From NCBI RefSeq assembly GCF_910592395.1, contig NC_088308.1, forward strand, positions 26,055,501-26,119,500: a DNA stretch of 64,000 nt. Direction: 5' to 3'. Each line of letters opens with the position of its first letter. Within the stretch, counting starts at the first letter, position 1. This DNA is from Lineus longissimus (lineage: Eukaryota; Nemertea; Pilidiophora; Heteronemertea; Lineidae). The notes under the pieces are model-generated. The model was not told where the DNA came from. It made no database searches and saw nothing but the letters and a program-made list of their open reading frames with translations. Made by a program: the position numbers and the translations under genes. Shown here one piece after another: positions 27,047-39,898 of the stretch.

Positions 27047-30000
27047 ATGACAACTGCATTTGATGCTAAGAAAGTGAGTTAAAGTAATGATAATTGCGGG
27101 TCGTCAACAGATGCCTGATAGATGCGGATCTGCCTTTTAGATTGCTCTAGCTTAATAGGTGGCCATTTCATACACTATCATCATACATGTGCATGCTGAT
27201 GCATTGCATATGCTACTTATTGATAGTATGTATTTTTGTGCAGTTCTGGATGTCATGATCATGATAAACTTAAAATTGTAAATGGAGATGATCACAGCGT
27301 TACTACTATCCAAGGTGCTATGACGGACTGATTGTTGTCTCTGTACTCTGTACTGACTGTTGTCTGCGTAGTGACTTATGTCTCTGTACTCTAGTGACTT
27401 GTCTCTGTAGTGACTTGTCTCTGTAGTGACTTGTCTCTGTAGTGACTTGTCTCTGTAGTGACTTGTCTCTGTAGTGATTTGTCTCTGTAGTGACTTGTCT
27501 CTGTAGTGACTTGTCTCTGTAGTGACTTGTCTCTGTAGTGACTTGTCTCTGTAGTGATTTGTCTCTGTAGTGACTTGTCTGTGCGGGGACTTGTCTCTGT
27601 AGTGACTTGTCTCTGTAGTGACTTGTCTCTGTAGTGACTTGTCTGTGCGGGGACTTGTCTCTGCGATGACTTGTCTTTGTAGGGACGTTCATGATGGCGC
27701 TTTTCCTGACTAAAAAGCATTAATTTGTTATTCCTTTCAGTTTCTGGATTGGTTTGTGGCCTTCCGCGACCCTCGTGAGATATGGGAAAAACATCCCACC
27801 TTCCTTCTAGGAGAGTGCATGTTCTACCTCTTGGCTTTGCTCACTTTAGTTCATGGTAAGTTCAAATTGAAGTTGGGTTTATTCAGGACGTATTTTTGGA
27901 TAAGACACATTGATTCTGCTGAGAACTGTGAGGTGTCAATCCCATTAAATATGTCTCACATCAAAATCTGATAAATTTCTAAAATGCAAATCCCAGGTCA
28001 GGTCAGGGCATGTCAACATCTGATACTAATAGGAAAAGGACAGGCTGAGAAGAAAGTGATACTGTTGTGTTCAGACAACGTACAATGCCAGTGTGTTTTT
28101 CTACACCTGAATGTTCTATAAAAGATGACTAATTCTTCATTTCAGCTCTGCGTCATGGAGGTCGTTTTGCCTACCTCTGGCTTGCCGTTGTGATGCACGG
28201 TCTTACAGTCGAGATGGTTAGCTACTGGGTACCAGACATCGATAACTTCTGGCATGCACAGACAATGATCATGTTCCTGGGGAAGAGGCTACCTCTTTAT
28301 GTTGTCTGTGCATGTAAGTAATTGATTATGTTGTCGGAACTCTCCATGGAAGATTATTGAATAAGGATGCGTTGGGATCTGAAACAACTTGTGTGGAGAA
28401 CCTCTCATCATGTTTGACTACATAAGTGACCAGGCTTCAGCAAGTGACAGATGTAAAATGTTGTTGAAAAACTTCATGATTCTTGCTGTTGTCCCCAGCA
28501 CACCAAAAGGTCATCAAATCTTAGAACGTACTTTTCACCACTGCTTCAAAAAATGTCTGTTCTTTGGATTAATACTTGTGCAATGTTCTCATTTTCCAGA
28601 TCCTGTATTCATCTACACAGCCTCGGTTGCAGTTTCCAAGTTGAGACTTCCGTCTTGGTCCGAACCCTTTGCAGGTGAGCTATATGGGTTGTTGAAGTAA
28701 AACCCCCAGCCGTAACAGTTGTCCCCCATGTACTACAGGACAGAATCAACGTCCCTTCCAGACACATTTTCCTTATGCGTTAGACGTATTTACCAAAACT
28801 TCTATGGCATACCAATTTATGTCAGCTCTGCAGTAATATGCACCAAGTTTTGGTGTTGGTTGTTTCTAAATATCATGAAATAAACATTCTATTTACAGTT
28901 GGTCTCAGTGTGGTGCTGTTGGATGTTCCATTCGATATCATTGGCATCAAGCATCTGTGGTGGACATGGCATGACACCGATCCAAACATCTTTGACAGAC
29001 ATTACTGGGTGCCTTGGACAAGCTACTACTTCCATGCCTCATTTGCCTGTAGCTTCACTATCCTCTTCCACGGGACGAGGTGGCTGCTAACGAAGAGGGA
29101 GAAATTTGAAGCATCGAGGTAATAATGATGGGCATGGTTTTGAATTTTCTGTACTTTGGAATCGTTGGAAGCTTTCAGGTGTATCACCAAAGAAACTGTG
29201 GTGCAGAGATAGGAAATTCAGTCAGTTATGTATCAAAAAGATAATTGTCCATGATTAGCATGTATATTGAAAGTTTATTTCTAATTCTCTTGCAGTTTCC
29301 CAGTGGAGATGACCTGTAACATTATCACTGGTGTGTTCTCAATGCCGATGGGTGTCCTCCAGTTTCTCCCCCTCTACCACCCTCTCCACGACATGCTCAA
29401 ACTCCACACAGAAGTCTGTGTTCTCCTGCTCATTGGCATCTACATCGTCATGGTCTGGTCAGGTGATCGTAGCCCTGATAGCAGTGCCAGGACTAACAGA
29501 GGTTGGTATTGGCTGAAAAATGACTTCAGCTTCACAGGCTTGTGGTAGTGATTGAAATAGTGACAAATTCCATGAATGTTTACATCTGATTGCAGGCAAC
29601 TGGTTGGATGAGATTGGTTGGGTTGTATTCCTCCACTATTCGTTTTACATCCTCCTCGTTTCCTTTGGTATGCCTGAGAAGATCCAGTCTGTTGGCCTCC
29701 ATGAGATGACGGGACCATGTGGTGAAACTGAGTCAGTTAGGACAGCCTTCGGACAGGTGAGCTCACAGAATTACAATGTAGGCCTGCATATGAACAAAGA
29801 CTGTAAATTGTGAAGTTTTCGTAAGTAATAGTATATAGTACATGATACCTCATGTACTATACACACATCCTGGCATTGTAGCATGCAGATCCTCGGTTAT
29901 ATATTGAAAGAGAAAGAAGATTACCTCTTATTCTGCACTCATGTTATGTGCCTTCAAAATACAATAATCTCCTCTTCCCTTTCCAGGTCCTCTCAAAGAA

Positions 30001-30253
30001 GAAGTATCTGTGCACCGAAAATTACGATGAGGGCTACTTTGATTTCAAATGTTTGAAAGCGCCGCCTGCCAACGGATTAGACTGGTATACAATCTGCGGA
30101 AACTCGTACCCAAACTATGAAGAGTATGTGATAGTTGTTATGGCATTCTGTTGTCTAGGTTTCTTTGTATATTGGCAAATGTTGGCCAATTCTGGCAACT
30201 TCCCTAAAATTGGGCATCCAGCAAAGACACATTATCATCACAAGAAAGAATAG
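27047..30253 (+). CDS. Uncharacterised multi-pass membrane protein
   Basis: I do not recognise a characterised family. Eight coding exons: 27047-27073, 27741-27855, 28146-28313, 28600-28674, 28899-29118, 29296-29501, 29596-29756 and 29987-30253, for 412 aa. Exon 1 holds only 27 coding bases (MTTAFDAKK). I count about nine hydrophobic segments, for example GECMFYLLALLTLVH, FAYLWLAVVMHGLTVEMVSYW, YYFHASFACSFTILFHG, CNIITGVFSMPMGVLQFLPL, EVCVLLLIGIYIVMVW and EYVIVVMAFCCLGFFVYW. A striking central block reads LLDVPFDIIGIKHLWWTWHD, followed by TDPNIFDRHYWVPWTSYYFH. Its spacing of Asp, Trp-x-Trp and a Pro before a helix recalls bacterial CruF-type carotenoid hydratase membrane proteins; this likeness is inference only. 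A Cys-containing loop (YLCTENYDEGYFDFKCL) precedes the last helix, and the tail is basic and His-rich. It may match a Pfam domain of unknown function. Confidence 0.82.
27330..27690. repeat. 16-bp minisatellite in intron 1 of the membrane protein gene
   Basis: About twenty head-to-tail copies of GACTTGTCTCTGTAGT occur with few variants, such as GACTTGTCTGTGCGGG and GATTTGTCTCTGTAGT. Three units make 48 bp, so all minus-strand frames stay open and read as Gln/Arg/Lys-rich peptides. The array is intronic (intron 27074-27740) and non-coding. Confidence 0.93.
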
Positions 30254-30970
30254 GCACAGCAAAACATGGGACCAAACCAAATAACTTATATCATCTTTGA
30301 TGCTGATTAAAATACATTCCGTTCAGCAGGGTGTTATTTCAATTGGCCAAAATTAACTAATATTCAACTCGGAGCTGCCAGTTGACAGTAAGTTTATGAA
30401 TTTTTGTAAAGTAAATTTTTGCAATCTTCACTTCACTCTTTTGTGCTGAACGTGATTGTAATCTCTACTTATTTTAAGTTGTTATGTCTAAAAATATTCC
30501 TTAATCACAGTTTTCATGGATTAAACTGTTTGATATGTAGCTATTGTGACATTTTAAGACAAAGTATTATAACATTGAAGTATTGAAAACAATGGGTTCA
30601 CCAAATATTTCTTTGGTGGATCACAAATGCTGTTGTTTTTTTCTCATACCGTATATTTGTGCCATATTTATCTAAAGCAAAAGCTTAATTCTATATCCGT
30701 ACCAGCTAGAATTCTTGGTACCAGCGACCCAAATTGGACAGCAGAGATGTATTGCTCCTGCACAATGCATTCCATGATTCCAGCTTGTTTTTGGTATTAT
30801 CAGTTCTGTAAGGATGCAGTGCTACCATCTTAGATTGGTTGATTTTCTTCTGTGTTAGAAATTTTGGTTTAGGTTTTTTTTCCAAGTTTTGCTTCAGATT
30901 TGCAGTTGATTTCGGTGAGGTTCGCAACTTGATTATAAAGTTGAAATAAAGATTATGTGTGTCTGTGATG
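30254..30970 (+). other. 3' UTR of the membrane protein gene
   Basis: AT-rich sequence after the stop, with AATAAA at 30945-30950, giving a UTR of about 710 nt. Further weak hexamers occur to about 31740, so a longer form is possible. From 30970 to 31910 I see no gene or repeat. Confidence 0.5.
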
Positions 30971-31914
30971 CTATAGGATTTGAGCATTGATTTTATTTAT
31001 CATTATAACTTGTGGCGTGGCAATATCTTCCTGCTATACTTTCGTTACTCTGCAATAAGTTTGGCTTTTATGGGGGAGGTTAATGTATGGAACCAAATGC
31101 TGATGAAGCCATTGCAACTGAAGTTTTATCATCTAATCAGGTCTGTTGCCACATTACCGGATAGGTGCCAAGACAGTGGTATGATGGTACTGAGAATCAT
31201 GACCTCGGTTATCTAATATCTGTTAACTCAGACTCAAGGAGAAGCCTGTTTAACTAGGTTTTGCACTTCTCTAAGATGAAATCAGAACATTTTTCACAAC
31301 CTATTTTGATGCACCTTGCTGTGCTACATCTTGCAGCTCATAGAAGTTTCCAACGCAAAGACTCCCAAGCTTTCGCTTGCCATTTGAACTTTGGTCGTAA
31401 TGTACTTTCTAAAGGACCTGTAGCTTAATGGATGGATGTAGCAATGTTTCAAATTCTTCAAAATCCTAGTGTGTGTTTTACTAGTGTCCGATGTGTACAC
31501 GTGTAACATCCAATATCACAAAGGTCACAGTGAATGTTGGACAATATGTAGTTGTACATCTTAAGGTCATATCAGTCCACATGTACGTGTATAGGTTTTA
31601 GTGTGTTATTTCAATTGTGTAATCTGTTTTCATTTTGATTTGTTTACTAAGATTGTGAAATCGATCATGCATTTATCACTGCTTCAATCAAATGGAATTT
31701 ATACAAAACCATTAAGATGTAAATGATCATAGCAAATAAATACCATGTTTGATTAGACTTGGATTGAAGCAAGTTATTTTAGTAATCGGTTGTGAGGAAC
31801 ATTCCACCTTCACACTCCTGCCATCGTCATAGTTGGATCGCAAAACTCTTGAGTCCTTATACATGGCTTATGTTTTCATCAGTGGCCTCTCAAACATATA
31901 CCATGTGACACACC

Positions 31915-32571
31915 AACATCAATGACACACTCCCACCCGACCCCCATCAACATGACCCAAACACATGTGGACAATGTCACATCCTTCCTCAAGGACATGC
32001 TGCTTACGGGTGAAATCACACAAAAAATGTATGATTACCTCTCCCCAACGGAACCCAAAACCCCGGAGTTCTACCTTCTGCCAACAATCCATAAAGGGAC
32101 ACTACCACCATCAGGTAGACCAATCATGTCCGCTAACGACTGCCCCACAGAACGCATCTCTCAATTAGCGGACCATTTCCTGCAACCATTGGTTAAGAAC
32201 ACACCCCATACATTAAGGACACAACCAATTTCCTACAATCTATGACAGCCCTAGGACAAATCCCACTGGGCACTCTGCTGGTGACATTGGATGTTACATC
32301 CCTCTACACAAACATACCCATATGGGAAGGTAAAAGAGCTAAATTAGTCCAACCCAGTGCAGCTACAAACACCACCAGGGACCCTCAACCTCGGTGGAAC
32401 TGTCTCTCCCCGAGAACATGCACATACTGTCCCCGCCTGGACACGTCTGGTCAGATCATTACCCACATCACGGGCAAATCATATAACACAAAACAAGAAT
32501 ATAACTGTGGAAATCATTTTATTTCTATATTACACTACAAAAGCAGGCTAGACATAGACTATTGTCTGTAA
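31915..32571 (+). mobile_element. Internally deleted Penelope-like retroelement remnant
   Basis: Translation gives reverse-transcriptase pieces typical of Penelope-like elements: EFYLLPTIHKG, GRPIMSANDCPTERISQ, DHFLQPLVKNTP and, in another frame, GTLLVTLDVTSLYTNIP. A frameshift near 32200-32210 separates the first frame (stop at 32243-32245) from the second. Directly after the YTNIP motif the sequence jumps to a Cys-rich stretch (CTYCPRLDTSGQI, TGKSYNTK) that in intact elements lies just before the C-terminal GIY-YIG endonuclease. Most of the RT (catalytic core included) and the endonuclease are missing. This copy is dead. Confidence 0.8.
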
Positions 32572-33763
32572 TAGCACCATTTTATCACAGTAGACAAAAT
32601 GACTACCAACATACACATACGATTTTATCCCGGAATTTATACATATTAAAAGGGAGAATAGGCGAGTGAATTTGTATTGTCAGTCCTGGCAGCTGTCAGA
32701 ATATCGTTGTTTACACTATGTTTCAGTTGGTTTTGGTTCCAAGAGGAGCTGATGCAATTTAAGTTATAACAAACAAACTTCAAACAAGGCTGGCGCCGTT
32801 GAAAGTCACGTGGTCATTGTTTTACTGACGTTAATGAAACGGCCAAGGCCATTGTGCTCACCTGTTGACATGAACACTATTGTCAGCTTGTAATGGGCTT
32901 ATATGTTAGTACTGCACACTAACCGATGGCACCAGCATATAAGAATCTATAAGTAATAGTACATGGGACCGATACCTTATAAACTCGTCCCTAATCGTTC
33001 TAGACATCAAAGCAAACGCAGGCATCAGAGTGTAGAAAGGCTACAAACGAGCCTAGATCGAGATACCGTAAGCTAGCGCCGATTCTCATGTTATAAGTTC
33101 AGTTAGTTTCGTACAAGTTGATAGGGCCACTTTACGACCTATTGTTTATACCTTGGACACAATCAATTTCGGCGAAACACGACACGGCGACTGTTAAGGC
33201 ATAACACTACCAAATTAGCCTATCACTTTCGGGATTAACAGCATTTTGGCGAAATTGTTTGCAAAACACACGGAAACGTCCAAAATAGCCCCAAATTTGG
33301 CCTTTTAAAATCAATGCCAACAAAACTGCTCAAAGTCAGTCAACGGCCACAATGTGAGACAAAACTATGTGTATCAAAGAACAAATAAAGCCTAACCTGG
33401 TAATAAATGATGCAACAATAAGCCCGTAAAAGCAGATCGCAGGTCGTTGAGAGCTGGATTTCTGCACAAAAATAGTAGCACTCAGTAGACCACGTGACTA
33501 ACAAATGTGCATGAAGGCCCACAGGCCGTCACATTCCACAACTGTGGTATACAAAGGAAATCTATTCTTTTATTTTTAATTTAAGAGGAGACTTGGCAGT
33601 AAATTTCTGACAAGCCCTGCACTGGAATCTGGTGTTTAGATCACAGTCTCTACAACCAAGTCTGAACGCATAGGATCACATGCAAACATAACTGTCAAAC
33701 CACTGGCAACTTTGGCACACAAATCGTAAACAAGAGTCCACAATTAGCACTGGATACTGACCA
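32572..33763. other. Intergenic, including presumptive PTR-B 3' UTR
   Basis: No gene is seen on either strand. A minus-strand AATAAA at 33569-33574 would end the PTR-B transcript about 190 nt after its stop. The rest is unique-looking sequence without clear repeats. Confidence 0.4.
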
Positions 33764-36700
33764 TCAATGCCCTCTGGGCAGCAACGAGTCTAATGAGTCT
33801 TGTGAGTTCATTGACAAAGATCCCAAGGACGAATACGAGTTGTGAAATCCAGACTGAATCGGAGATCGGCATGTTGGTGTACTCGTGGCATTCCCCTCTG
33901 TCTCCTTGTAAAGATATTTGTAATGATATACATGTGCATGCCAAGTGAAGATCAGGAAGAACAACAGCTGTAATCCAGCCAGGAGATAGAGGAAGTACTC
34001 CACATGTTGTTGGCTGTCATCAAAGTGATCGGGATACCATTTCGGTGCTGAAGAAGAAAACATCCATAGTAAGAAAATCTCATCTTACTTTTGGAATGAC
34101 TAAAGATTATATTCCCTTTAGTATTCAGTGAGTGGGAGTTCTACTCCAACAAGATGGAATGCTTGCTAAGCGCAGGACTGGTTCACTTGTCAGAATGCGT
34201 TTCCCATTAATACTCGTGTGTGGAGAAACAACCTCCTGCAACTCCCAAATACATGACAGTGTAATCGACGAAACTCCAAGGGAGGAAACACTAAGCTATG
34301 TTTTAAACTACCAAATTAGGTTTGGGTTTCGACTCACCTGCAGCATTTATTATGACAAGTAAAACTTGAGCCAGGTAGCCACCTAAAGCTCGTAAACAGA
34401 ACCCGAGTCCAATCACTAATCCTTGTAGATTTGGTGGGCTCTCCAAGTACATAAACTGGTAACCTAGAAATAGAATAAATGGAATGAATTGGCACGATTT
34501 ATCTACAAGGATGTCCTCAATAATCCACCAGCCCAAGATTTTAGTTAAAAAAAAGGATGTCAGACCAGGGCAACTGCAAGGCAGACCAAGGAACAAGGTA
34601 ATAGTAAATGGTAATGAGCAAAGAGGAGGCAGACTCTCGTTGCCGGTACCCGAGGATTGCAGCCGGGGGACAATTCATTGGGAGGGACAGTACATATGAC
34701 TGTCTCCACTCGACTGGTTGCAACAAATGTCCCAAGGGTGACCATTAATTATAACATGCACTCAACGATTTCGCTCAATAACAGAATATGGACATGATAA
34801 CGATAACTTACTTGTGATAATAACGAATATTTCGCCCAAACTCAGGAACACAAACTGTGGAACTTGCCAGAAGATTGAGAAACATGTACTGCTACAGTGT
34901 GCAAAGTAATGATGACGGACAGTTTCTACAACACCACACGCAACGGCCGATGCACATCCAAACAGCAAACCAGCCCCTGGAAGATGAAATGAGACTTCAG
35001 TGACAACAGTTGCTGGTGTGGCACGGCAAGTGAAAACGTTTCATTCAAAAATTGCTCTTGTTACATGTATTACCAGAGGATTATTAGAAGGTAGAATGGT
35101 CATTGGGGAAAAGCCTTTAAGTAGGGGGTTCAAACAGTCATTATTGATCAGATGTGACCAAATCACCTGTGCCGTACATATGAGTGGCAATATTACAGGC
35201 CTGCAAGGACATGTTTTCTCAAGATCACTCAGTCATACTGTGCCATATTCTGAAGACTTTGTTTCAATGTGATACGTACCCATTCTTTTCAATAAGGGCA
35301 CATTTCTAGCCCTGCTGGCGAGACAAGGGGTAATCAGGAAGTGGATGAGTGGCAGGACCATGATAATCGTAATAGGATCAAAACTCCTCGTGATTTGTAT
35401 AGGAATCGTGGCACTCTCAATGTGGTAATTCATCACCTGTCCTTGAAGGAAGAATATGCTTCCAAGTTCCAGCTAAAGAAGAAATGGATGGAACACAAGT
35501 TTTAGAAGTAGCCTTTACCAATGTGTGCGAATTTTTTATCTGATTATATGCAACAAAGGGGTTTAAAGAATATTCAATGCTCGATACTTTTAGAGATTTG
35601 TTAATTTCTTCTTCATACTCGCAACCTACCGAATATATAATCTGGAACATGATCAGACTTGATGTCACTAATATTATTCTGAAAATATGTGCCAGTATTT
35701 CATCCTCAGTATTTTGTTGGTGCTGCTGGCTGGACCCAGTATTCGTGAACATCGCCGTACTTTTACGTCGAATATATCTGATGAAAAAGGTGCATTTTCG
35801 GAAGAAGGAGTGACTAAGATTTCTCAGATTTCCGCCTGAAAGATGAAAGCACATCTTAGTGCCTCATTTTGCCAATCTTAAGAAACATGGTTATACTCTT
35901 TCTCAGAGGACATTGTCACCTTTGGTCTGCATGGCCTCCAAACAATAGCTTGTCTGACTTTTGGTGTTTGAAAGAGTTCTGGTGTTCCTTAGGCACCTTC
36001 TCCATAGAGCTATACCCTATACTACACTATACGCGAACAATGGCTTCACAAAGGGTGCATGACCATGAAACTATTGTTCGCGTATAGTATAGTATAGTAT
36101 AGTATAGGGTATAGCTCTATGGAATAGGTGCCTTAGATAGGCAACATGGATAGTTTCATCTTTTAAATCTACTTTAAGCTCAACATGTCAAGATCAACAC
36201 TGCCACATCTTTTGTGATATTTCAACACTGATTGTCAAAGAACATGCCTGTACAAGGTATGTTTATGAATTGCCTGTGTGTGACATTTCAGGGTAAAGGT
36301 ACAATGAACATTGGCCCACAAATCATTAAGAAGGTGGAAATTGTGTAACATTTCAAGTCAAGATGTAATTAATTCCAGGAACTAGGTATACAACTGTGAT
36401 AATTTCATGGTTCTCAAGCGCCCTACCATCTGGAGTAGTCCTGATGTACCATCTCTTCCCTACGATAATAAAGAAGACACCAAGGAAAAGGGTTACAGTC
36501 TGAATGATGCCAAGGTAGTAAGCTGGCTTGTGGCGTCCGTGCTTTTTGGAGTCCTTTTGTGTGCTTTCCGCTATAGCAGTAATGATGAATGCAATCAAGC
36601 TGCCGATGTTCGTAACCCAGTAATACCTGAAATAGTATGAAGGAATTACTCATGGCTGTCACCAAAGTATAGTTGTATAGTTCCTGTATAGATGACAATA

Positions 36701-38972
36701 CCTAATGCATCAGATAACCTTCAAAATCATACTGGCAAATGTTAGCATCCATTTAATTTTCTGATGTATCACAGGACTGTTTGCATCAATGATATGTGAT
36801 GAAACATGTGATTCCATAGTGTTTTTTAAACAATATTTTATATTACTTCAACAAACACTGAACATCAAACTCAAGAACTGATATATCATGAAGACGATGC
36901 CTCTCAAATGTTGACTTCATCCAACTCTAATTCAAGACTGAATCACCCAGTGAAATTTGGGAAATTTCCAGTTGCCTTACCCCCTGAAAAACCTTTCAAC
37001 AGCCTTCACATTGTCTTTCTGGTCGGTATGCTGGCAAACTTGCCGACAGCCGACAGTCAAAGCATTGACTCGATGGAAACCAAGACCGATGGCCATTAGG
37101 GTCAAACCAGTGAATATTAGGCCATAGTCACCCGCCGTCTGAAATGAAGGCACAATGTATTTTAAAACTAGTTCAAATGGATATATATTGGTATCGCTTT
37201 GAGTGAAAATGGTGAGACAGTTACCTAAATCTAGTTTTTCTGTAGGGAATCTAAATCAAAAACACGATGTTAAGGACCTGGAGAATTCACCCATTGTCCA
37301 TCTGATGGGATTCTTGCAGGCCTTCCCATCTTCCCGATCGCTTCATGACACTTTTTCATTAAGTCTTGAGATGCAATAGATTGGAAAGTCCACAATGATT
37401 TTTCCACAGATCAAGGCAGAATTCTACTGTTCAGTACTCATATACAGTACACTGTATGTCAACTGATAATCACTTCTATGACATACGTGAAGTACCATCT
37501 CACCTAGTTTTCAACATCAACAAGCAAAAGTAAAGTCAACTGGAAGTAAAGTTTGTTTATCATAGTGTCACTCCTAATGAAAGGACCAGCCAGGTTTTGG
37601 CTGATGAGACACTCTTTACTTCCAAACTCCTATCTCAAATGCCAGGTACCTGACGAGAGTGTACTGGAATCTCTCCACAATGTGAAAGAGAATACAACTT
37701 TACTTACCAAGAGCACCTTGGGGAGTTCGTCATTAATGGCCATCAAAATAAGGAGGAAAACAGACCCTAAATAAAATAACCAGTTGTTACATTTTCACAC
37801 CAAACTGTAAAGAGATCAATTCAACGTATGGTGTTGATGAGGCTTATAAAGTCATAATCGGTAATTGGATCAAAATTGAGAAATTTCATATTGTCAGCAA
37901 TTGCTCAAACTACTAGGCCTGGCGACTTTCTACCCAATTTGGTCTGATGGGTCACAACTATGAGGGAAGAGTGAATATCAAATTGTATCACAATGCACCA
38001 AGTGACAGCATGAAGACACACCTCCTAAAAGTTAGTGGAGTGCCAATGAAACTATCCATACCAGACACATCTCCATTTAGGACACCAATTTTAATCTCAA
38101 ATTAACCTTTAGTTTATAACCTTGGCAATAAGGACAGCCATCTATCTTAAGAGTGGGGTTCTACAGTAGAAGACAGCCAACACATTCTGCTTACCAACAG
38201 CCTCTATGAGAAATCCTATAAGTGTGCAGACGTATCTACTGATCATGGAGTCACCAATCATACCACCAATTAATGGAAGGAAGTCGGCGGTCCCTGGAAA
38301 ACAAATCATTCCCATTAATTCAGCTATTAGAATGGAAATACCACATTGGACATACTAATCAATGAATGTCTTCAGACTGGTCAGATCAGATATGTGCTGC
38401 TGAGTCCCTTCCTGGGATCATCAGATCCCTGCAAGACAGAGTTGGGCGCAATGGACTAGGCACAGAAGGGTGGTTTTCACTTCCATTCCACAAGTCAAAT
38501 AGGAGCACTTCTCTCCTTTTATACCATTTACCATTTATACCATTTACATGTAGCTACTGCTGCTGAAACTTTGAAATGAATTACCAATTCTTCTTTTGGT
38601 TCCAATACTTAGATGTTGTCCTGTGATCGGATATTCAATTATTTTGATTCCTGGTACTAAAAACCTCTAAAACTTTCACTGGTTGTTATAATACAATGTA
38701 TTTGATAAAGGATTACCCACCCCTCCACTCAAATACTTACCAGTGAAGACCAAGTATGTCTTTACAGAAGTCTGAGTATCATTGACGGCAACCACATTCG
38801 CAAAGAAGTCAGCCATATTTGATGTCACAATGTAGAATGTGATTCTCTCGAGCGCTATGGCCAGCATGAGACACACCAAACCCGGGGAAACATTTTTCTG
38901 TTGATAAGAGTTGGACCTCCGATAAAGGAGATGCCCTCTCTCGGGCGAACTTGAGACTGCTGATCTGTCCAT
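33764..38972 (-). CDS. PTR/POT (SLC15-like) peptide-transporter family protein, PTR-B
   Basis: Predicted multi-pass transporter. Ten coding exons: 38741-38972, 38195-38293, 37708-37766, 36981-37138, 36427-36626, 35630-35835, 35280-35472, 34812-34976, 34338-34463 and 33764-34047, for 573 aa. Family marks are LIGGMIGDSMISRYVCT, MAIGLGFHRVN in TM4, FFRGYYWVTNIGSL (the second PTR signature), FIIVGKRWYIRTTPDG, VPQFVFLSLGEIF and SPPNLQGLVIGLGF. TM1 contains ER (E42, R43) but Ile39 replaces the first Glu of ExxER. A basic cytoplasmic linker follows the sixth helix (RKCTFFIRYIRRKST). The C-terminal tail has KYLYKETE and a Ser-rich end with DSLDSLLP, an acidic dileucine-like motif that could target endolysosomes (inference). 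The ATG lies directly after a 3' splice site. PTR-C is the closest relative, with the same exon plan. Confidence 0.88.
35989..36135. mobile_element. Palindromic MITE-like element in a PTR-B intron
   Basis: Two long inverted arms flank a loop of about 35 bp. Left arm: GGCACCT..TCCATAGAGCTATACCC and on to CTATACGCGAACAA. Right arm: TTGTTCGCGTATAG, several TATAG repeats, then GGGTATAGCTCTATGGA..AGGTGCC. The element proper is 35992-36132 (141 bp), flanked on both sides by TTA, a 3-bp target duplication of the kind PIF/Harbinger elements make. The right arm has extra TATAG units compared with the left. It lies in the intron between exons 5 and 6 of PTR-B and cannot encode a transposase. Confidence 0.85.
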
Positions 38973-39898
38973 CTGAAATTTTCAATATCACGTTCAGCTG
39001 AAACAAAGATGTGCGCCGAGGGATACCATCTTCGAATACCTTAAAAAATAATGGAAATTAGTCTAGAAAGATGCTGCTTAGTAACTCTCTTGTCCCACAA
39101 TTTGATTTCTAGGTAAAATGAACAGCCATGTGATGAGGTTCTAAACGCGCACGCCTTAACTTTACATATGAATATAACTCATTGGTTACGAGTTAGGTCT
39201 GGTGAGCCAAAGCTGGCTGTAGAACACCAGCAAAGACCGAGTAGGCTCCGCAATATGTTTGGCCCGATATCAAGGATATGGACTTACCACTTTTCATGAT
39301 CTACAATCCAACCATTATTGCATCATACATAAGGAAAGTAATCAACACAGTTGATTTCCAAGCATCTCACATGACCATATGTATATCAAGAAAAGAAGTC
39401 AAGTGAGTGGGAATTCCCAACCAGGAAGTCAAAGTGCAGACAGAGGTGCCATCTCTTGAAATTTTTGTACACTAATTTGATAATATCAGTCAGTGAACAA
39501 TAGCATCTGCAATCATATGATACATTTATTGTTTTGATGATTCACTTTTTTAAAGCAAGATGATTACAATACACATACATCAATAGCACCAGTTTGTTAT
39601 TAAGAAAAATAATACATTTTACTTTCTGAATTTCAATCATCAAGCTAAATTGTCCTGCCATTGACTGTTTGATGAAGCATGTCAAAGAACTAATTTTCTT
39701 CTGTCAGAGCCATAATTAATCCAATGGCAACACCGGAGACCACATCATAAAATTGTCCGTTGCTTTTCATTATATAATACTGTCTCGTTGATATGCCGCG
39801 GCCCTAAATGCTAAAACCAGGTCACACTCAAGTAAAGGATCCAATCTGCAGCCTGAATGTCCATGAATTGCTATGTTGATGATCCATCTTTAATGCTC
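38973..39898. other. Intergenic between PTR-B and PTR-C
   Basis: Holds the PTR-B leader and promoter and the 3' end of PTR-C. A minus-strand AATAAA at 39525-39530 would give PTR-C a 3' UTR of about 370 nt. No other gene or repeat is seen. Confidence 0.45.

Noticed and set aside
27318-27720. Minus-strand ORFs with repeated Gln/Arg/Lys peptide
   Set aside because: Pure translation of the 16-bp minisatellite inside an intron.
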